DNA from: Verrucomicrobiales bacterium
GTDB lineage: Bacteria > Verrucomicrobiota > Verrucomicrobiia > Limisphaerales > J093
Reading direction: 5' to 3'
Assembly: GCA_024233305.1 (NCBI GenBank)
Contig: JACKPV010000033.1
Coordinates: 124,001-188,000 of the forward strand
DNA: 64,000 nucleotides
This document shows positions 34,940-45,152 of the stretch, in pieces (positions within the stretch are counted from its first letter, which is position 1; each line of letters opens with the position of its first letter). Position numbers and translations under genes: made by a program. Under the pieces are notes generated by a model. The model worked only from the letters and a program-made list of their open reading frames with translations, was not told the origin of the DNA and searched no databases.

Positions 34940-36138
34940 CGCCCCTCGGCTTCAAAGAGACTCAACTGCGGGTCGTCCTGCTCACCGGGACTGAGGGGAT
35001 CGCGGGAGAGCTGGTTCTGGCGCAAAAGCTCCCCCGGTGTGAAGAGCTTCTCGCGCAGGACGGATCGACCGGCGGCGTCAATGGGACCGATCCGCGTGAT
35101 CCCCTCCTCGGTATCCACCGCGAGGATCGCTTCGGAGGGGAGGGAGGAATCGTCCAGCAGGTCGGGACTGTGACTGGTGACCAGGATCTGAGTGCGGGCG
35201 GAGGCCTCCCGCAGGGCGGCGAGGAGAATCCCCGATGCCGCGGGATGCAGGGCCATCTCGGGTTCCTCGATTCCAATCAACGGCGGGGGATCGCGCCGGT
35301 CGAGACTGCCCTGGAAAAGCGCGAGCAGACTGCCGAAGGCCCGCAACGTGCCGTCGGACATGCTCGCCGCCAGGAACCTCCAGGGGTGCTTCTGACCTTT
35401 GACGGCTTGGCGGAACTCGATCGTCTCCTGCGCTCCAAGGACCAGCGTCTCAGCGTCCATCACGTCCTTGACGATTCGCGAGAGATAGCTCTTGACCCGG
35501 TCTCGCGCCTCCGGGGATAGGCGCTCAAACACGCTGGCGGCATTGCTCCCGTCCCGACGCAGGAATTCGCCGGCATCGGGCTTCTGCATCGCCGAGATTT
35601 CCCGGGGATTGAGATTGTAGACCTCCATGCCCGACAAGGCATCATAAACGGGTCGGAACTCCGGGAGCCCGGAGGCCGCCACCAGATAGAGCCGGTCGGG
35701 GAAGGCCGCCGGCGCCAGCTGGAGTGAGGACTGGATGACCCGCCCGCGCTCATTGCGATAGAAGTGGTCTCCTGACCCGCAGGCCACACGGCACTCCTCG
35801 GCCCGAACCTCGAATCCGCCCCGCTCCCTTGCCGCCACCTCGAAAGCATAGTGTCCCAACGATCCGTCCGGGATCGAGAAGTCCAGCCGGATGGCGAAAT
35901 GGTTCGGGTGCCCGGCGGACCGGCGTCGCACCTCCTTGATCGTGCCCCGGTCCCGCAGGGCGTGGTCCAGGGAGGTCCGCAGGGAGTCCGCCACCAGGCG
36001 CAGGCTGTCGAGGCAATTACTCTTGCCGCCTCCGTTCGGCCCCACCAGAAACGTGAGTTGTCCCAGGTCCAGCCGGCAGAACTCAATGCTCTTGTAGTTG
36101 CGCAGCGTCAACCTGGTGATGAAGGCTCGCTTGCTCAT
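34936..36138 (-). CDS. AAA-type (SMC/OLD-like) ATPase
   Basis: 400 residues, single ABC-type ATPase head as in the AAA_21/AAA_15 families. N-terminal strand FITRLTLRNYKSIEFCRLDLG, Walker A GPNGGGKSN (residues 33-41), Walker B LIGIEEPEMALHP near 287-299 and the switch VTSHSPDLLDD near 322. The insert between is only about 230 residues, so no long coiled coil. First gene of a two-gene operon with DUF4276. Probably a sensor or regulatory ATPase for the TOPRIM-like partner. The 378 bases upstream (36139-36516) hold no supported gene and likely the promoters of both this gene and the divergent TauE/SafE gene. Confidence 0.88.
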   Translation of the reverse strand: MSKRAFITRLTLRNYKSIEFCRLDLGQLTFLVGPNGGGKSNCLDSLRLVADSLRTSLDHALRDRGTIKEVRRRSAGHPNHFAIRLDFSIPDGSLGHYAFEVAARERGGFEVRAEECRVACGSGDHFYRNERGRVIQSSLQLAPAAFPDRLYLVAASGLPEFRPVYDALSGMEVYNLNPREISAMQKPDAGEFLRRDGSNAASVFERLSPEARDRVKSYLSRIVKDVMDAETLVLGAQETIEFRQAVKGQKHPWRFLAASMSDGTLRAFGSLLALFQGSLDRRDPPPLIGIEEPEMALHPAASGILLAALREASARTQILVTSHSPDLLDDSSLPSEAILAVDTEEGITRIGPIDAAGRSVLREKLFTPGELLRQNQLSRDPLSPGEQDDPQLSLFEAEGR

Positions 36139-36516
36139 TCGGGAATCCAGCGACCAGTGAACGATCCAGTAAGACCGATATCGCCGCCCGCCGTTCCGGC
36201 CGCGGCCGCCCGCTGATTCCGTTCCCCGATCCCCGCCACCTCGGGTCGACGCCGGCGCGGGTGATCACTTGGGATGCTGGTCGTCACGCAGCTGACCATA
36301 GGCACGAGGGGAGCGCGCGGCAAGGAGACCTTCGAGTTCACGAGAACTCCGTCGGACGGGAAGCAGCAATGCGGATGCCCGGCGGGCGGGCGGCCCGGGG
36401 ATCCGGTGGCAAGCCAGGACGAAATCAGTGCCGCCCCGCCATCCCGTGCGGGGTGGCCCCGGAAACGAGGCCGCTTCGTTCTCGACACCCTGCGGTTCAG
36501 CCGCTAAAGGGGCGCC

Positions 36517-37344
36517 GTGCTTGCGCCGGACCGGATCCTCGTGGCGGTGGCGGCCGCCTTGTTCATCGGCATCTCGAAGGCCGGATTCGGCGGTGGGCTC
36601 GGCATGTTGACCACGCCGCTGTGCGTGCTGGCGTTCGGCGCCAAGGACGCCATCGGCATCCTCCTCCCGCTGCTCTGCGCCGGCGACCTGTTCTCCCTCG
36701 TGCACTACTGGGGAAAATGGAAGGTCGAAAACCTGAAATACCTGCTGCCCGGCGTCGTGCTCGGGGTCGTGATCGGCATCTGGCTGATCGCGCGCTTCGC
36801 CAACCGCGGCTCCTCGCGCGAGCTGAACCTGGTCATCGGCTTGCTGGCCGTGGCCTTCGTCGCCTTCCAGGTCTTCAAGTCCGCCATCTTCCGGGCCGAG
36901 GGAGAATTCGAGCCGAATCACCGGATCGGGCTGCCCTTCGGGCTGGGCACCGGCATCACCTCGACCTTCGCCCATGGCGCCGGCCCGGTGGTCAGCATGT
37001 TCCTCATCCCGCAGAATCTGTCGAAGACGCTCTTCGTGGGCACCAACGTGCTGATCTTCACCTGGGTGAACTGGATCAAGGTCCCCTTCTTCTGTCTCGA
37101 TCAGAGCGTGCTCAATGTCGCCTGGCTGCCCGCGGAATCTCTCATCAACCTGCGGACCTTGAAGACCAGCGCCCTGCTCCTGCCGCTCGTGCCGCTGGGG
37201 GTATGGATGGGGGTGCGGCTGAACCGTCGCTTCTCGGAGACGTGGTTCACCCGCTTCATCTTCCTCTCCCTGTTCCTGGCCGGGCTGCAGTTGATCTTCA
37301 ACTTCGACCTCGCCGGCTGGTTCGGCGCCCACCGGACCCGCTGA
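36517..37344 (+). CDS. TauE/SafE family sulfite exporter-like permease
   Basis: 275 residues, eight predicted membrane helices in two halves. The first half begins with the family signature FIGISKAGFGGGLGMLTTPL and the second repeat shows GITSTFAHGAGPVVSMFLIP. The family exports sulfite, sulfoacetate or related organosulfur anions; substrate here is unknown. The start is a GTG at 36517 with an aaagggg Shine-Dalgarno-like stretch six bases upstream. Not obviously in an operon. Confidence 0.88.
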   Translation: MLAPDRILVAVAAALFIGISKAGFGGGLGMLTTPLCVLAFGAKDAIGILLPLLCAGDLFSLVHYWGKWKVENLKYLLPGVVLGVVIGIWLIARFANRGSSRELNLVIGLLAVAFVAFQVFKSAIFRAEGEFEPNHRIGLPFGLGTGITSTFAHGAGPVVSMFLIPQNLSKTLFVGTNVLIFTWVNWIKVPFFCLDQSVLNVAWLPAESLINLRTLKTSALLLPLVPLGVWMGVRLNRRFSETWFTRFIFLSLFLAGLQLIFNFDLAGWFGAHRTR

Positions 37345-37381
37345 GCCGCAGCGATCCCCGCCGGGAAACGTCGCGCCGGCC

Positions 37382-38758
37382 TCAGCGCAATTCGACCCGG
37401 ATCACACTGCAAACCGGATCGGGCAGTGCCGCCGGCAGCGAAATGACCGTCCCCGTCGCCATCCGCTCGCAGTTCAATGACTCCGTCGCCCCCAGGAAAC
37501 GAGCGGATTGAACCGCCCGGGGCAGGTGGATCCGACCGTCCGCGGGCCGATCAAACACGTGGAGGAAGAGCAGCCCGTCCTTCGCGGTGACCCGGCCGTC
37601 GAAGCCCGGTTCGGCAAGCGGACTCGCCGTGGTCCCGTAGATCGCCTCGCCGTTGACGCGCATCCACGCGCCGATGGCCGCCATCCGTTCGACGCTTTCC
37701 GGCGGGATCGAACCGTCCGCCTTGGGCCCGACGTTCAACAGGTAGTTGCCGCCCTTCGAGGCGATGTCGACCAGATGCCGGATCAGTTGTTCCGCGCTCT
37801 TCCAGGCATCGTCGTGATCCGAGTAACCCCAGGAGGTGTTCATGGTCATGCAGGCTTCCCAGTCCACTCCGGGGATGCCGGTCGAAGGCACCGTCTGCTC
37901 GGGCGTGGTGAAGTCACCCTCGGTGGGTTTCCAGGTCTTCAACCGGTCGACCGAGTCCTCCTTCTCGATGTGGGGAATCCGGTAGAGGCGGTTGTTCATG
38001 ATGATGTCGGGTTGGTGGTTCTTCACCATCCGCACGAGGGCGTCCGCCCTCCAGAACTCCCCCTCGGCGCCGGGTTTCGAGTAATCCCACCACAACACAT
38101 CGACGGTTCCGTAGTTCGAGACCAACTCGCGCACCTGACCGTGCAGGTAGTCGAGATAGAGCGAGTGATCGCGCGGTCCGTTCGGGAACGACCGCCCCGC
38201 CAGTGGGTGCGGCAAACCCTCCGCCGCCGCGTAGTCGTACTGCGGATGATGCCAGTCGATCACCGAATGGTAGAAGCCCACCCGCAGCCCCTCCGCGCGC
38301 AGGGCATCGACAATCTCCCGAACCAGGTCGCGGCCGGTGACGTCGCCGGCGTCGTAGTCGGTGGTGGCGGATTGGTGCAGGGCGAACCCGTCGTGATGCT
38401 TGCTCGTGAACACGACGTATTTGCAGCCGGCCTGCTTCGCCACGCGCGCCCATTCCCGGGCGAAACCGGGTTTTGGCTGAAAGCGCGGGATGGCTTCGTG
38501 GGCGTATTCGTAGGTGTCGGCCTTCACCCGCTGCTGAATCCACTCCATCCCGCCGCGGGTCCCCACCGCCTTGCCCTGCCACGTTCCCGCCAGGCCCGAG
38601 TAAAGCCCCCAATGCACGAACATCCCGAACCGGGCTTCACGCCACCACGCCATGCGGGCCTCACGCGCCGCCGTGGCTTCCGGCGGCAGGCCGGCAACTG
38701 CGGTGAGGGCAAGCAATGCGGAGAGACCCAGCCGGAGGAGTGCCTGTCGTGCGTTCAT
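37382..38758 (-). CDS. Exported alpha-L-fucosidase (GH29)
   Basis: 458 residues with a signal peptide (about 1-30). GH29 catalytic barrel: RFGMFVHWGLYS near 43-54, KYVVFTSKHHDGF near 113-125, and VDVLWWDYS with Asp225 in the position of the nucleophile. NYLLNVGPKADG near the end of the barrel is the family's C-terminal signature, followed by a short beta-sandwich. It removes terminal L-fucose from glycans outside the cytoplasm, in keeping with the sulfatase and other carbohydrate genes nearby. Stop codons of this gene and TauE/SafE face each other 37 bases apart. Confidence 0.93.
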   Translation of the reverse strand: MNARQALLRLGLSALLALTAVAGLPPEATAAREARMAWWREARFGMFVHWGLYSGLAGTWQGKAVGTRGGMEWIQQRVKADTYEYAHEAIPRFQPKPGFAREWARVAKQAGCKYVVFTSKHHDGFALHQSATTDYDAGDVTGRDLVREIVDALRAEGLRVGFYHSVIDWHHPQYDYAAAEGLPHPLAGRSFPNGPRDHSLYLDYLHGQVRELVSNYGTVDVLWWDYSKPGAEGEFWRADALVRMVKNHQPDIIMNNRLYRIPHIEKEDSVDRLKTWKPTEGDFTTPEQTVPSTGIPGVDWEACMTMNTSWGYSDHDDAWKSAEQLIRHLVDIASKGGNYLLNVGPKADGSIPPESVERMAAIGAWMRVNGEAIYGTTASPLAEPGFDGRVTAKDGLLFLHVFDRPADGRIHLPRAVQSARFLGATESLNCERMATGTVISLPAALPDPVCSVIRVELR

Positions 38759-39010
38759 GCCGCGAGTCTGGGCCGGTCATTCCGCGCCGGCAAGGCGGAG
38801 TTTCACCGGCAATCGCGGGGAACTGGTCGTCAGGGGGCATGCTTGGGCAAAAGGGACGATAGGGACGCGCAAGGACGAAAGGGGCGCGGCGTGAGTTCGA
38901 CTGGACGACCAAGAATCAGGCAAAGCCGTCCCGTGGAACCAACGGGCGGTTTTGTTCATCGGCTTGCATAAACGGTTTTCGGCGGCGGCAATGCGCCTTA
39001 GTCTGGACTC

Positions 39011-42000
39011 ATGACGCCGCATGCACGCATCGCCGCCTCCGCGGGCCGGCGAGTTCGCTGGCGCGCGCCCCGGGGGCTCCGCTGTCTCGGAGCCCTCGCG
39101 CTGGCCGCGGCATTGCACGCTGCTCCGGTGATCAGTGAGTTCTGCGCCTCCAACCAACGTGCGTTGGCGGACGGTTTCGGAGATTTCCCGGACTGGATCG
39201 AGGTCCACAATCCCGATGTCACGCCCGTCTCACTGGCCGGCTTCCACCTCACCGATGACCCGGGGAATCTGACCCGCTGGCGGATCCCGGACATCAGCCT
39301 GCCGGCGGGTGGGTTCCTTGTGTTCTTCGCCTCGGGACGCGATGTCCGGGATCCCGCGGGCGACTGGCATACGAGTTTCCGCCTGGATGCCGACGGCGAA
39401 TACCTGGCCCTGGTGGCCCCGGACGGCGCGACCGTGCTGAGCGCTTTCGGCACGGGGACCGCGGATTATCCGCCGCAATACGAGGACATCAGTTATGGCC
39501 GGCGCGAGCGAAGCACGACCACCGATCTCATCCGTGACGATTTTCCGGCGCGTTTATGGGTGCCGGACGATGATCGATGGCAACAGGCCTGGACGGGAGG
39601 CACGCCGGCTTTCAACGATTCCACGTGGTTCCGGGTGGAGGCGGCCATCGGCTACGATCTGGGAACGGATCCGGGCATAACGGCGCCCCGGCTTTACTGG
39701 CCGCTCGACACCGCGAGCCGCGGTCGCACTCCCGACCTGGCCGGTGACCTGCCTGGTACGGTCATTGATGCCACCCTCACCGCGGGACGAATGGGCAACG
39801 CCCTGCATTTCGACGGCGAGGACGACCACGTGTTGCTCGACGCCTTCCTGCCATTGCAGGCGCCGGACGCGTTCACGGTCTCGCTTTGGTTCAACCGTCA
39901 TGCCGACCACGCGGGCGAGGCCTCGGACAGCAACCACGCCGTGAACAACGTGCTCCTGGCCCACTCCTCGAATGCCGTGAACGACAACCTCGAGATCGGC
40001 AGCGAAGGCGGGTTTCTCGAATTCTACTTCGACACGGTCGAACTGGACGGCCCCTCACCCAGCCTCCGGGTCGCCGCGGGATTGCAGAACGATCGCTGGT
40101 ATCATCTGGCCTTCACCTATGACCGAAACGCCGCGAGTGAAGTCCGGGTCTACCTGGACGGCGAGTTGCTGGCGGAACAGGCCGGTTGGGGCGGCGCCTT
40201 CGATGTCAGCACGGCTCCGCTCACGCTTGGCTTGGCGCGGCCGGATCGGGAGTTGTGGGCGGATTTCGAGGGGGACATGGACGAGGTGGCGATCTGGGAT
40301 CGCGCCCTCCCGCCAGCACACGTGCGGGCGCTGGCCCGGGGCGCCTCACCCCTTTCCCTCAACGGATTCGGAAGCCGGATCCGTTCCGACGTGGAGGCGG
40401 TCCTGCACGGCGTGAACAGCAGCGCCTACCTCCGCATTCCGTTCACCGTCGACGATGCAACCGGGTGGGCTCGTCTGGATCTGGAAATGCAATATGACGC
40501 GGGTTTCGTCGCTTACCTCAACGGGCTGGAGATCGCGCGGAACAACGCGCCCGCGGCGCCGGGTTGGTCGGGCGTGGCGCCCGCCGAACGTGCGGATCTC
40601 GACGCGGTGCAATGGGCACGCTTCCCGCTCGCGCTGCCGCCGAACCTGCTGCGTACCGGCGAGAACCTGCTGGCGATCCACGGATTGAACAGCGCGCCGG
40701 ACGACGAGGATTTCCTTCTGGCCGTTCGTTTGGTGGCAACCGATGTCGGTGAACCGGAACCGGTCTACTTCGCCCGCCCCACTCCCGGCGGCCCGAACAC
40801 CGATGGCCTCCTGGGCTTTGTGCGTCCGGTCGGATTCAGCGTGCCGCGGGGATTCTATGAGGAGCCCTTCAGCGTGAGGCTGGCCACCAGCACTCCTGAC
40901 GCGGAGATCTACTTCACAACGGACGGAAGCGAACCGGGCCCCGCAAACGGGACACGGTACACGGCGCCCGTGACGATCACCACGACCACGGTGCTTCAGG
41001 CCGCCGCCTTCAAGCCCGAACACGCGCCCGCCTCTGCGGTGGCGCACACCTACCTTTTCCTCGACGACGTGCTGCGGCAGCCAGCCGATCCCTCGGGCTT
41101 TCCCGGCACCTGGACCACCCAGGACGCGGACTATGCGATGGACGCCCGGATCGTGGACGACCCGCGCTACGGTCCGTTGATCAAGGAAGCCCTGCGCAGC
41201 CACCCGACCCTTTCCCTGGCGCTCGACGTTGATGATCTGTTCGATCCCGTCACCGGCATCTACTCGAACTCACTCGAACAGGGCGATCTCTGGGAACGTC
41301 AGGTGTCGGTCGAACTCTTCGATTTCCCGCACGGACAGACGACCCAGTTGCTGGCGGGTCTGCGCATGCAGGGCAATGCGAGTCGCGCCTACACCCGGCC
41401 AAAACACAACATGCGCCTCGCTTTCCGCCGGAGCTACGGCGCTGGCTCGCTCCATTTCCCGGTGTTCCCCGGCCGTCCGGCCAACGACTTCAACAACCTG
41501 ATCCTGCGCGGTCAAAACGGGGATTCCTGGATCCACCCGAGCGCCAACCAACGGGAACGCGCTCAATATATCCGCGATCAGTGGCACCGCGATGTTCAGG
41601 TGGCGATGGGCCACCAAACCCTCAACCAGGGGCACGTCCATCTCTACATCAACGGCCTCTATTGGGGCTTCTACCACATCTTCGACCGGGCCGAGGCCGA
41701 GTTCATGGCGGAGAATTACGGCGGCGACGAAACGGACTACGACGTCGTGCAGGACTACAATCGCCTGGCCGGCCAGGTCGAGGCAATCGACGGCGACCTC
41801 GAAGCTTGGGACGCCATGATGGTCCTGGCACAATCGGATCCCGCCAACCCGGCGACGTTCGCCGCGCTTGAGGAATACGTGGATTTCGCCAACCTGGTGG
41901 ATTACCTCCTGCTCAACTTCTACTCGGGCAACACCGACTGGGACGGCAGCAACTGGCGGGCCGGACGCCGCCGGGAACCGGGCGCTGGCTGGCAGTTCTT

Positions 42001-44569
42001 CGCCTGGGATTCCGAACGCACCATCGGGGATTCCGGCCAGGCCAGCCTCGTCACCGGCACCGACGTCACGGACCGCAACGTCGCCAACCGCGCCACCGGA
42101 CTGCATCACATCCTCCGCGCCAATCCCGAGTACCGCCTCTTCTTCGCCGACCGCATCCAGCGGCATTGCTTCGAGAAGGGCATCCTCACACCCGAACGGG
42201 CGGCCGCGAGTTGGATGGCGCGGGTCGACGAAATCCGGATGCCGCTCATCGCCGAGGCCGCCCGCTGGGGGGATGCCCACCGGCCCTCCGAACCTTACGA
42301 TCCCGAGGACGAATGGATGACGGAGGTGAACGCGCTGAGGACCCGCTACTTCCCCGTCCGCACTGGCATCGTGGTGCAACAACTCCGGAACGACGGCCTC
42401 TTTCCGGACCTCGCCCCGCCGGACGTCGACGATCCGGGCGGTCCAGTGCCGGTCGGTTACCGGCTCACTTTGACGCCTCCCCCGGGCACGCGCGTGGCCG
42501 TGTTCTTTACGACCGACGGCTCGGACCCGCGCCTGACGGGCGGGAACGTCGCGCCCACCGCGCATCAGGGCAACGAGTGGATGTTGCTCGGAAGCACCGT
42601 GTTGAAAGCGCGGGCCAAGTCTGGCGACACCTGGAGCCCGTTGATCGAACGGACCATCGCGGTGTCGGCCACCGATCGTTTCGATTTCGTCCGCGCCGCC
42701 GGCAGTGGGGAACCGCGCGGAGTGCTGTGTTTCTTCACGCGCCCCGTGGATGCGGCCTCCGCTCTCGTCCCTGCCAACTACGTTGCGAGCGGTCAACCGC
42801 TGAGCATTCGTGCCGCCCGGCTGTTGGACGAACGCACGGTCTTGCTCGAGGTGGATGAGTATGCGCCGCTTCCTTTCAGCATCCGGATTGATGGCGTGGG
42901 CGAACGGGATGGGGAACAGGTGCTCCATGACGCCGAGCAACCGGTGGATCTGGGGACCATTCCGTTGGCGCAGTTCGAGGCGCTGTCATGGCTGAGCGAA
43001 CCCGTCGATGCCACTCTGGTTGAAGGTCAGCCCTGGCACTGGACGGCAGACGTCGCGGGCACGCCAACGGAGGCCATTCGGATACGCTGGTTCCGGGACG
43101 GTGTCGCCTTGCCCGTGAGCGGCAACCCCTGGAATCTCGGGGTGGTTTCTGGCACCGACGATGGCATGTCGGTACACGCGGAGGCGTTCTTTGCCAACGG
43201 GGTCTTCGAGCGCCTTCAAAGCCGCATCGCGCGGCTTCGCGTGCTGCCGGACCGCCTGCCGCCGCAGGTCGTCGGACTGCGGGCCAAGCTCGGCCTCGAT
43301 GAAATCGACCTCGACTTCCACGAACCGGTGGATCCCGCATCGGCCCTCGCTCCGGGCACTTTCCGCGTGCCCGGGCTGGCCCTTCAAGCCATCTCCCTCG
43401 GCGCGGACGGACTTTCCGCGAGCCTCCGAACCGGCCCACTTGCCGCCGCGCGCGAGTATCTGCTCGAAATCCGCGGTCTCACCGACCGCGCCGCCGTGCC
43501 GAACGCCCTGGATGCCTCCATCCCTTTCCAGGCCGGGCCGCCCGGTTACACCGCCACCGTGCTGGCCGACCAACCTGTGCGCTACTGGCGCTTCGAGGAA
43601 ACGGACGGTCCCACGGTTTGGTCGGAAGCTTCCGGCCTGGACCCGATCAGCGCGACTGGTGGGCAGATGGTGGGAGCTGTGTCGACGGACCAGCCAAGCT
43701 TGCTCACGGCGGATCCCACCGGGGCTTCGCTCCATTTCGATGGCGCGCCGGCCCAACGCATCGATTTGGCCAACGGCGCCGACCTGAACATCACCGCGGC
43801 CCCTTGGCCGGAGAAGACGGTCGAAGTCTGGTTCCGGGCGGAACGTCTGCCCGGCATCGTCGGGGGCGTTCCGGAAGTCGCGACGCTTTATGAACAAGGC
43901 GCGGAAACCCGCGGGCTCGGTTTGTACCTTTACGGCGCCGAGACAGTCGCCACACCGCAGCGCGCGGTCTTGGTGTGGTTCGCCTACAACAACACCGCCT
44001 CGGACGGCCCGGGTGACGGCTGGGGACCGGCCTTCGGCAACGCCGTCCATACCCGCTTCCCGGTGGCCGTCGATACGATCCATCACGTGGTCGCTGTGAT
44101 GGCGGGCGATCCCACCGATGCCCTGGCGGGTTCCCTGCGGCTCTACCTTGATGGGCAATTGAAGGACACAGCGATCGGCGTGGGGCAGCTTTACGCGCAC
44201 AGCGGCGACGTGCGCCTCGCCCACGGGAACTTCCTTCGCCACGACAATCGTTCGGGCGACACCGGCTATTTCACCGGTTGGCTCGACGAACTCGCGCTCT
44301 ACAACACGGCGCTCGAAGCCGACCGCATCGCGGCGCATTGGGCGGCGGGCACACGTGAGCCCGTCGGCTCCCGATTCCGCCCATTCGTCCAAGTTGCCCG
44401 GATGAGCGGCCACCTGGTCCTTGAGTTCAACGGAATCTTACAGCACGCCCCGTCGGTTTTGGGGCCCTGGACGGACCTCAGCTCGCAAAGCCCGCGGGTC
44501 GAGGTGCTTCCCGGCCAGCCCGCCCGCCCTGCACGGTTCCTGCGCGCACGACTGCCATCCGAACCGTGA
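39011..44569 (+). CDS. 1,852-residue exported CotH-kinase/LamG/lamin-tail protein
   Basis: Signal peptide (to about HAAP at residue 39), then a lamin-tail domain (about 40-143, PVISEFCASNQ to the end of its sandwich), a LamG domain (about 230-440), a chitobiase-type C-terminal-like domain (about 606-680, AEIYFTTDGSEPGP), and a CotH-type kinase fold (about 735-1107). The CotH part shows LRMQGNASRAY, YINGLYWGFYHIFDRAE and FFAWDSERTIGDS. A second chitobiase-like domain (about 1149-1218) and a second LamG domain (about 1517-1780) follow. CotH kinases phosphorylate proteins in Bacillus spore coats; in Verrucomicrobia/Planctomycetes such giant exported versions are common and unexplored. Single-gene unit. 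Confidence 0.88.
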   Translation: MTPHARIAASAGRRVRWRAPRGLRCLGALALAAALHAAPVISEFCASNQRALADGFGDFPDWIEVHNPDVTPVSLAGFHLTDDPGNLTRWRIPDISLPAGGFLVFFASGRDVRDPAGDWHTSFRLDADGEYLALVAPDGATVLSAFGTGTADYPPQYEDISYGRRERSTTTDLIRDDFPARLWVPDDDRWQQAWTGGTPAFNDSTWFRVEAAIGYDLGTDPGITAPRLYWPLDTASRGRTPDLAGDLPGTVIDATLTAGRMGNALHFDGEDDHVLLDAFLPLQAPDAFTVSLWFNRHADHAGEASDSNHAVNNVLLAHSSNAVNDNLEIGSEGGFLEFYFDTVELDGPSPSLRVAAGLQNDRWYHLAFTYDRNAASEVRVYLDGELLAEQAGWGGAFDVSTAPLTLGLARPDRELWADFEGDMDEVAIWDRALPPAHVRALARGASPLSLNGFGSRIRSDVEAVLHGVNSSAYLRIPFTVDDATGWARLDLEMQYDAGFVAYLNGLEIARNNAPAAPGWSGVAPAERADLDAVQWARFPLALPPNLLRTGENLLAIHGLNSAPDDEDFLLAVRLVATDVGEPEPVYFARPTPGGPNTDGLLGFVRPVGFSVPRGFYEEPFSVRLATSTPDAEIYFTTDGSEPGPANGTRYTAPVTITTTTVLQAAAFKPEHAPASAVAHTYLFLDDVLRQPADPSGFPGTWTTQDADYAMDARIVDDPRYGPLIKEALRSHPTLSLALDVDDLFDPVTGIYSNSLEQGDLWERQVSVELFDFPHGQTTQLLAGLRMQGNASRAYTRPKHNMRLAFRRSYGAGSLHFPVFPGRPANDFNNLILRGQNGDSWIHPSANQRERAQYIRDQWHRDVQVAMGHQTLNQGHVHLYINGLYWGFYHIFDRAEAEFMAENYGGDETDYDVVQDYNRLAGQVEAIDGDLEAWDAMMVLAQSDPANPATFAALEEYVDFANLVDYLLLNFYSGNTDWDGSNWRAGRRREPGAGWQFFAWDSERTIGDSGQASLVTGTDVTDRNVANRATGLHHILRANPEYRLFFADRIQRHCFEKGILTPERAAASWMARVDEIRMPLIAEAARWGDAHRPSEPYDPEDEWMTEVNALRTRYFPVRTGIVVQQLRNDGLFPDLAPPDVDDPGGPVPVGYRLTLTPPPGTRVAVFFTTDGSDPRLTGGNVAPTAHQGNEWMLLGSTVLKARAKSGDTWSPLIERTIAVSATDRFDFVRAAGSGEPRGVLCFFTRPVDAASALVPANYVASGQPLSIRAARLLDERTVLLEVDEYAPLPFSIRIDGVGERDGEQVLHDAEQPVDLGTIPLAQFEALSWLSEPVDATLVEGQPWHWTADVAGTPTEAIRIRWFRDGVALPVSGNPWNLGVVSGTDDGMSVHAEAFFANGVFERLQSRIARLRVLPDRLPPQVVGLRAKLGLDEIDLDFHEPVDPASALAPGTFRVPGLALQAISLGADGLSASLRTGPLAAAREYLLEIRGLTDRAAVPNALDASIPFQAGPPGYTATVLADQPVRYWRFEETDGPTVWSEASGLDPISATGGQMVGAVSTDQPSLLTADPTGASLHFDGAPAQRIDLANGADLNITAAPWPEKTVEVWFRAERLPGIVGGVPEVATLYEQGAETRGLGLYLYGAETVATPQRAVLVWFAYNNTASDGPGDGWGPAFGNAVHTRFPVAVDTIHHVVAVMAGDPTDALAGSLRLYLDGQLKDTAIGVGQLYAHSGDVRLAHGNFLRHDNRSGDTGYFTGWLDELALYNTALEADRIAAHWAAGTREPVGSRFRPFVQVARMSGHLVLEFNGILQHAPSVLGPWTDLSSQSPRVEVLPGQPARPARFLRARLPSEP

Positions 44570-44757
44570 GCCCACGCCCCGACGCCACGGGCAAGCGGTG
44601 CGCCCTCCCCACGACGGCGCCGACGCCTCCGTGCCACAATCCGCCCGCATCCTGACTGCTTCGGCGCAGCTCGGCGCCGGACGTCTCCTCTCCTTCATTC
44701 CCCTCAGCAGACAAGCGCCCGGTAGCCAAAGCCTCAGCCGTATCGATTCAACACGGG

Positions 44758-44909
44758 GTAGCCGCCGACGTGTAGTCGGCGCTGAAATCCAAGGGCTTAC
44801 GAGGTCTCGCCGGTTCCGACCGGCAGTCACGTTTTGGTGAATCATCGCGCCAAGCGGCAAGGGACCGTATCCCAGCTGAATCATGCGCCGACTGCACGTC
44901 GGCGGCTAC
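44758..44909. repeat. 152-bp inverted-repeat element B, copy 2 (reverse)
   Basis: Inverted copy of the element at 28858-29009 with the same length and terminal inverted repeats. The preceding 44570-44757 stretch has no supported gene. Confidence 0.75.
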
Positions 44910-44940
44910 GAGTTACTGAATCGTTACGGCTCAGCCGTAT

Positions 44941-45126
44941 CGATTCAGTCAATGGACCGCGGATGGGCACGGATGCCACGGATGGGGCGCGGCGCTGCCG
45001 CCATGGCAGAGAAGCCGGGAAACCTCACTAAATGGTGAGCCCGAACCCAGGGCGCGCGATTCTGGTTTCCCTCAATATCAGTGCCCATCCGCGCCCATCC
45101 GTGGTGAATCCCACTGCATGGTTACG
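44941..45126 (+). repeat. Long intergenic repeat family A, copy 2
   Basis: Forward copy lying between two B elements. It starts tcagtcaatggaccgcgg and ends near catccgtggtgaatccc; the palindromic ggctcagccg borders occur on both sides. Confidence 0.75.
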
Positions 45127-45152
45127 GCTCAGCCGTAACGATTCAGTGAGTC

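Noticed and set aside
36135..36488. 117-residue frame upstream of the AAA ATPase
   Set aside because: Pro/Arg-rich with no motif, overlaps the ATPase start; more likely the promoter region.
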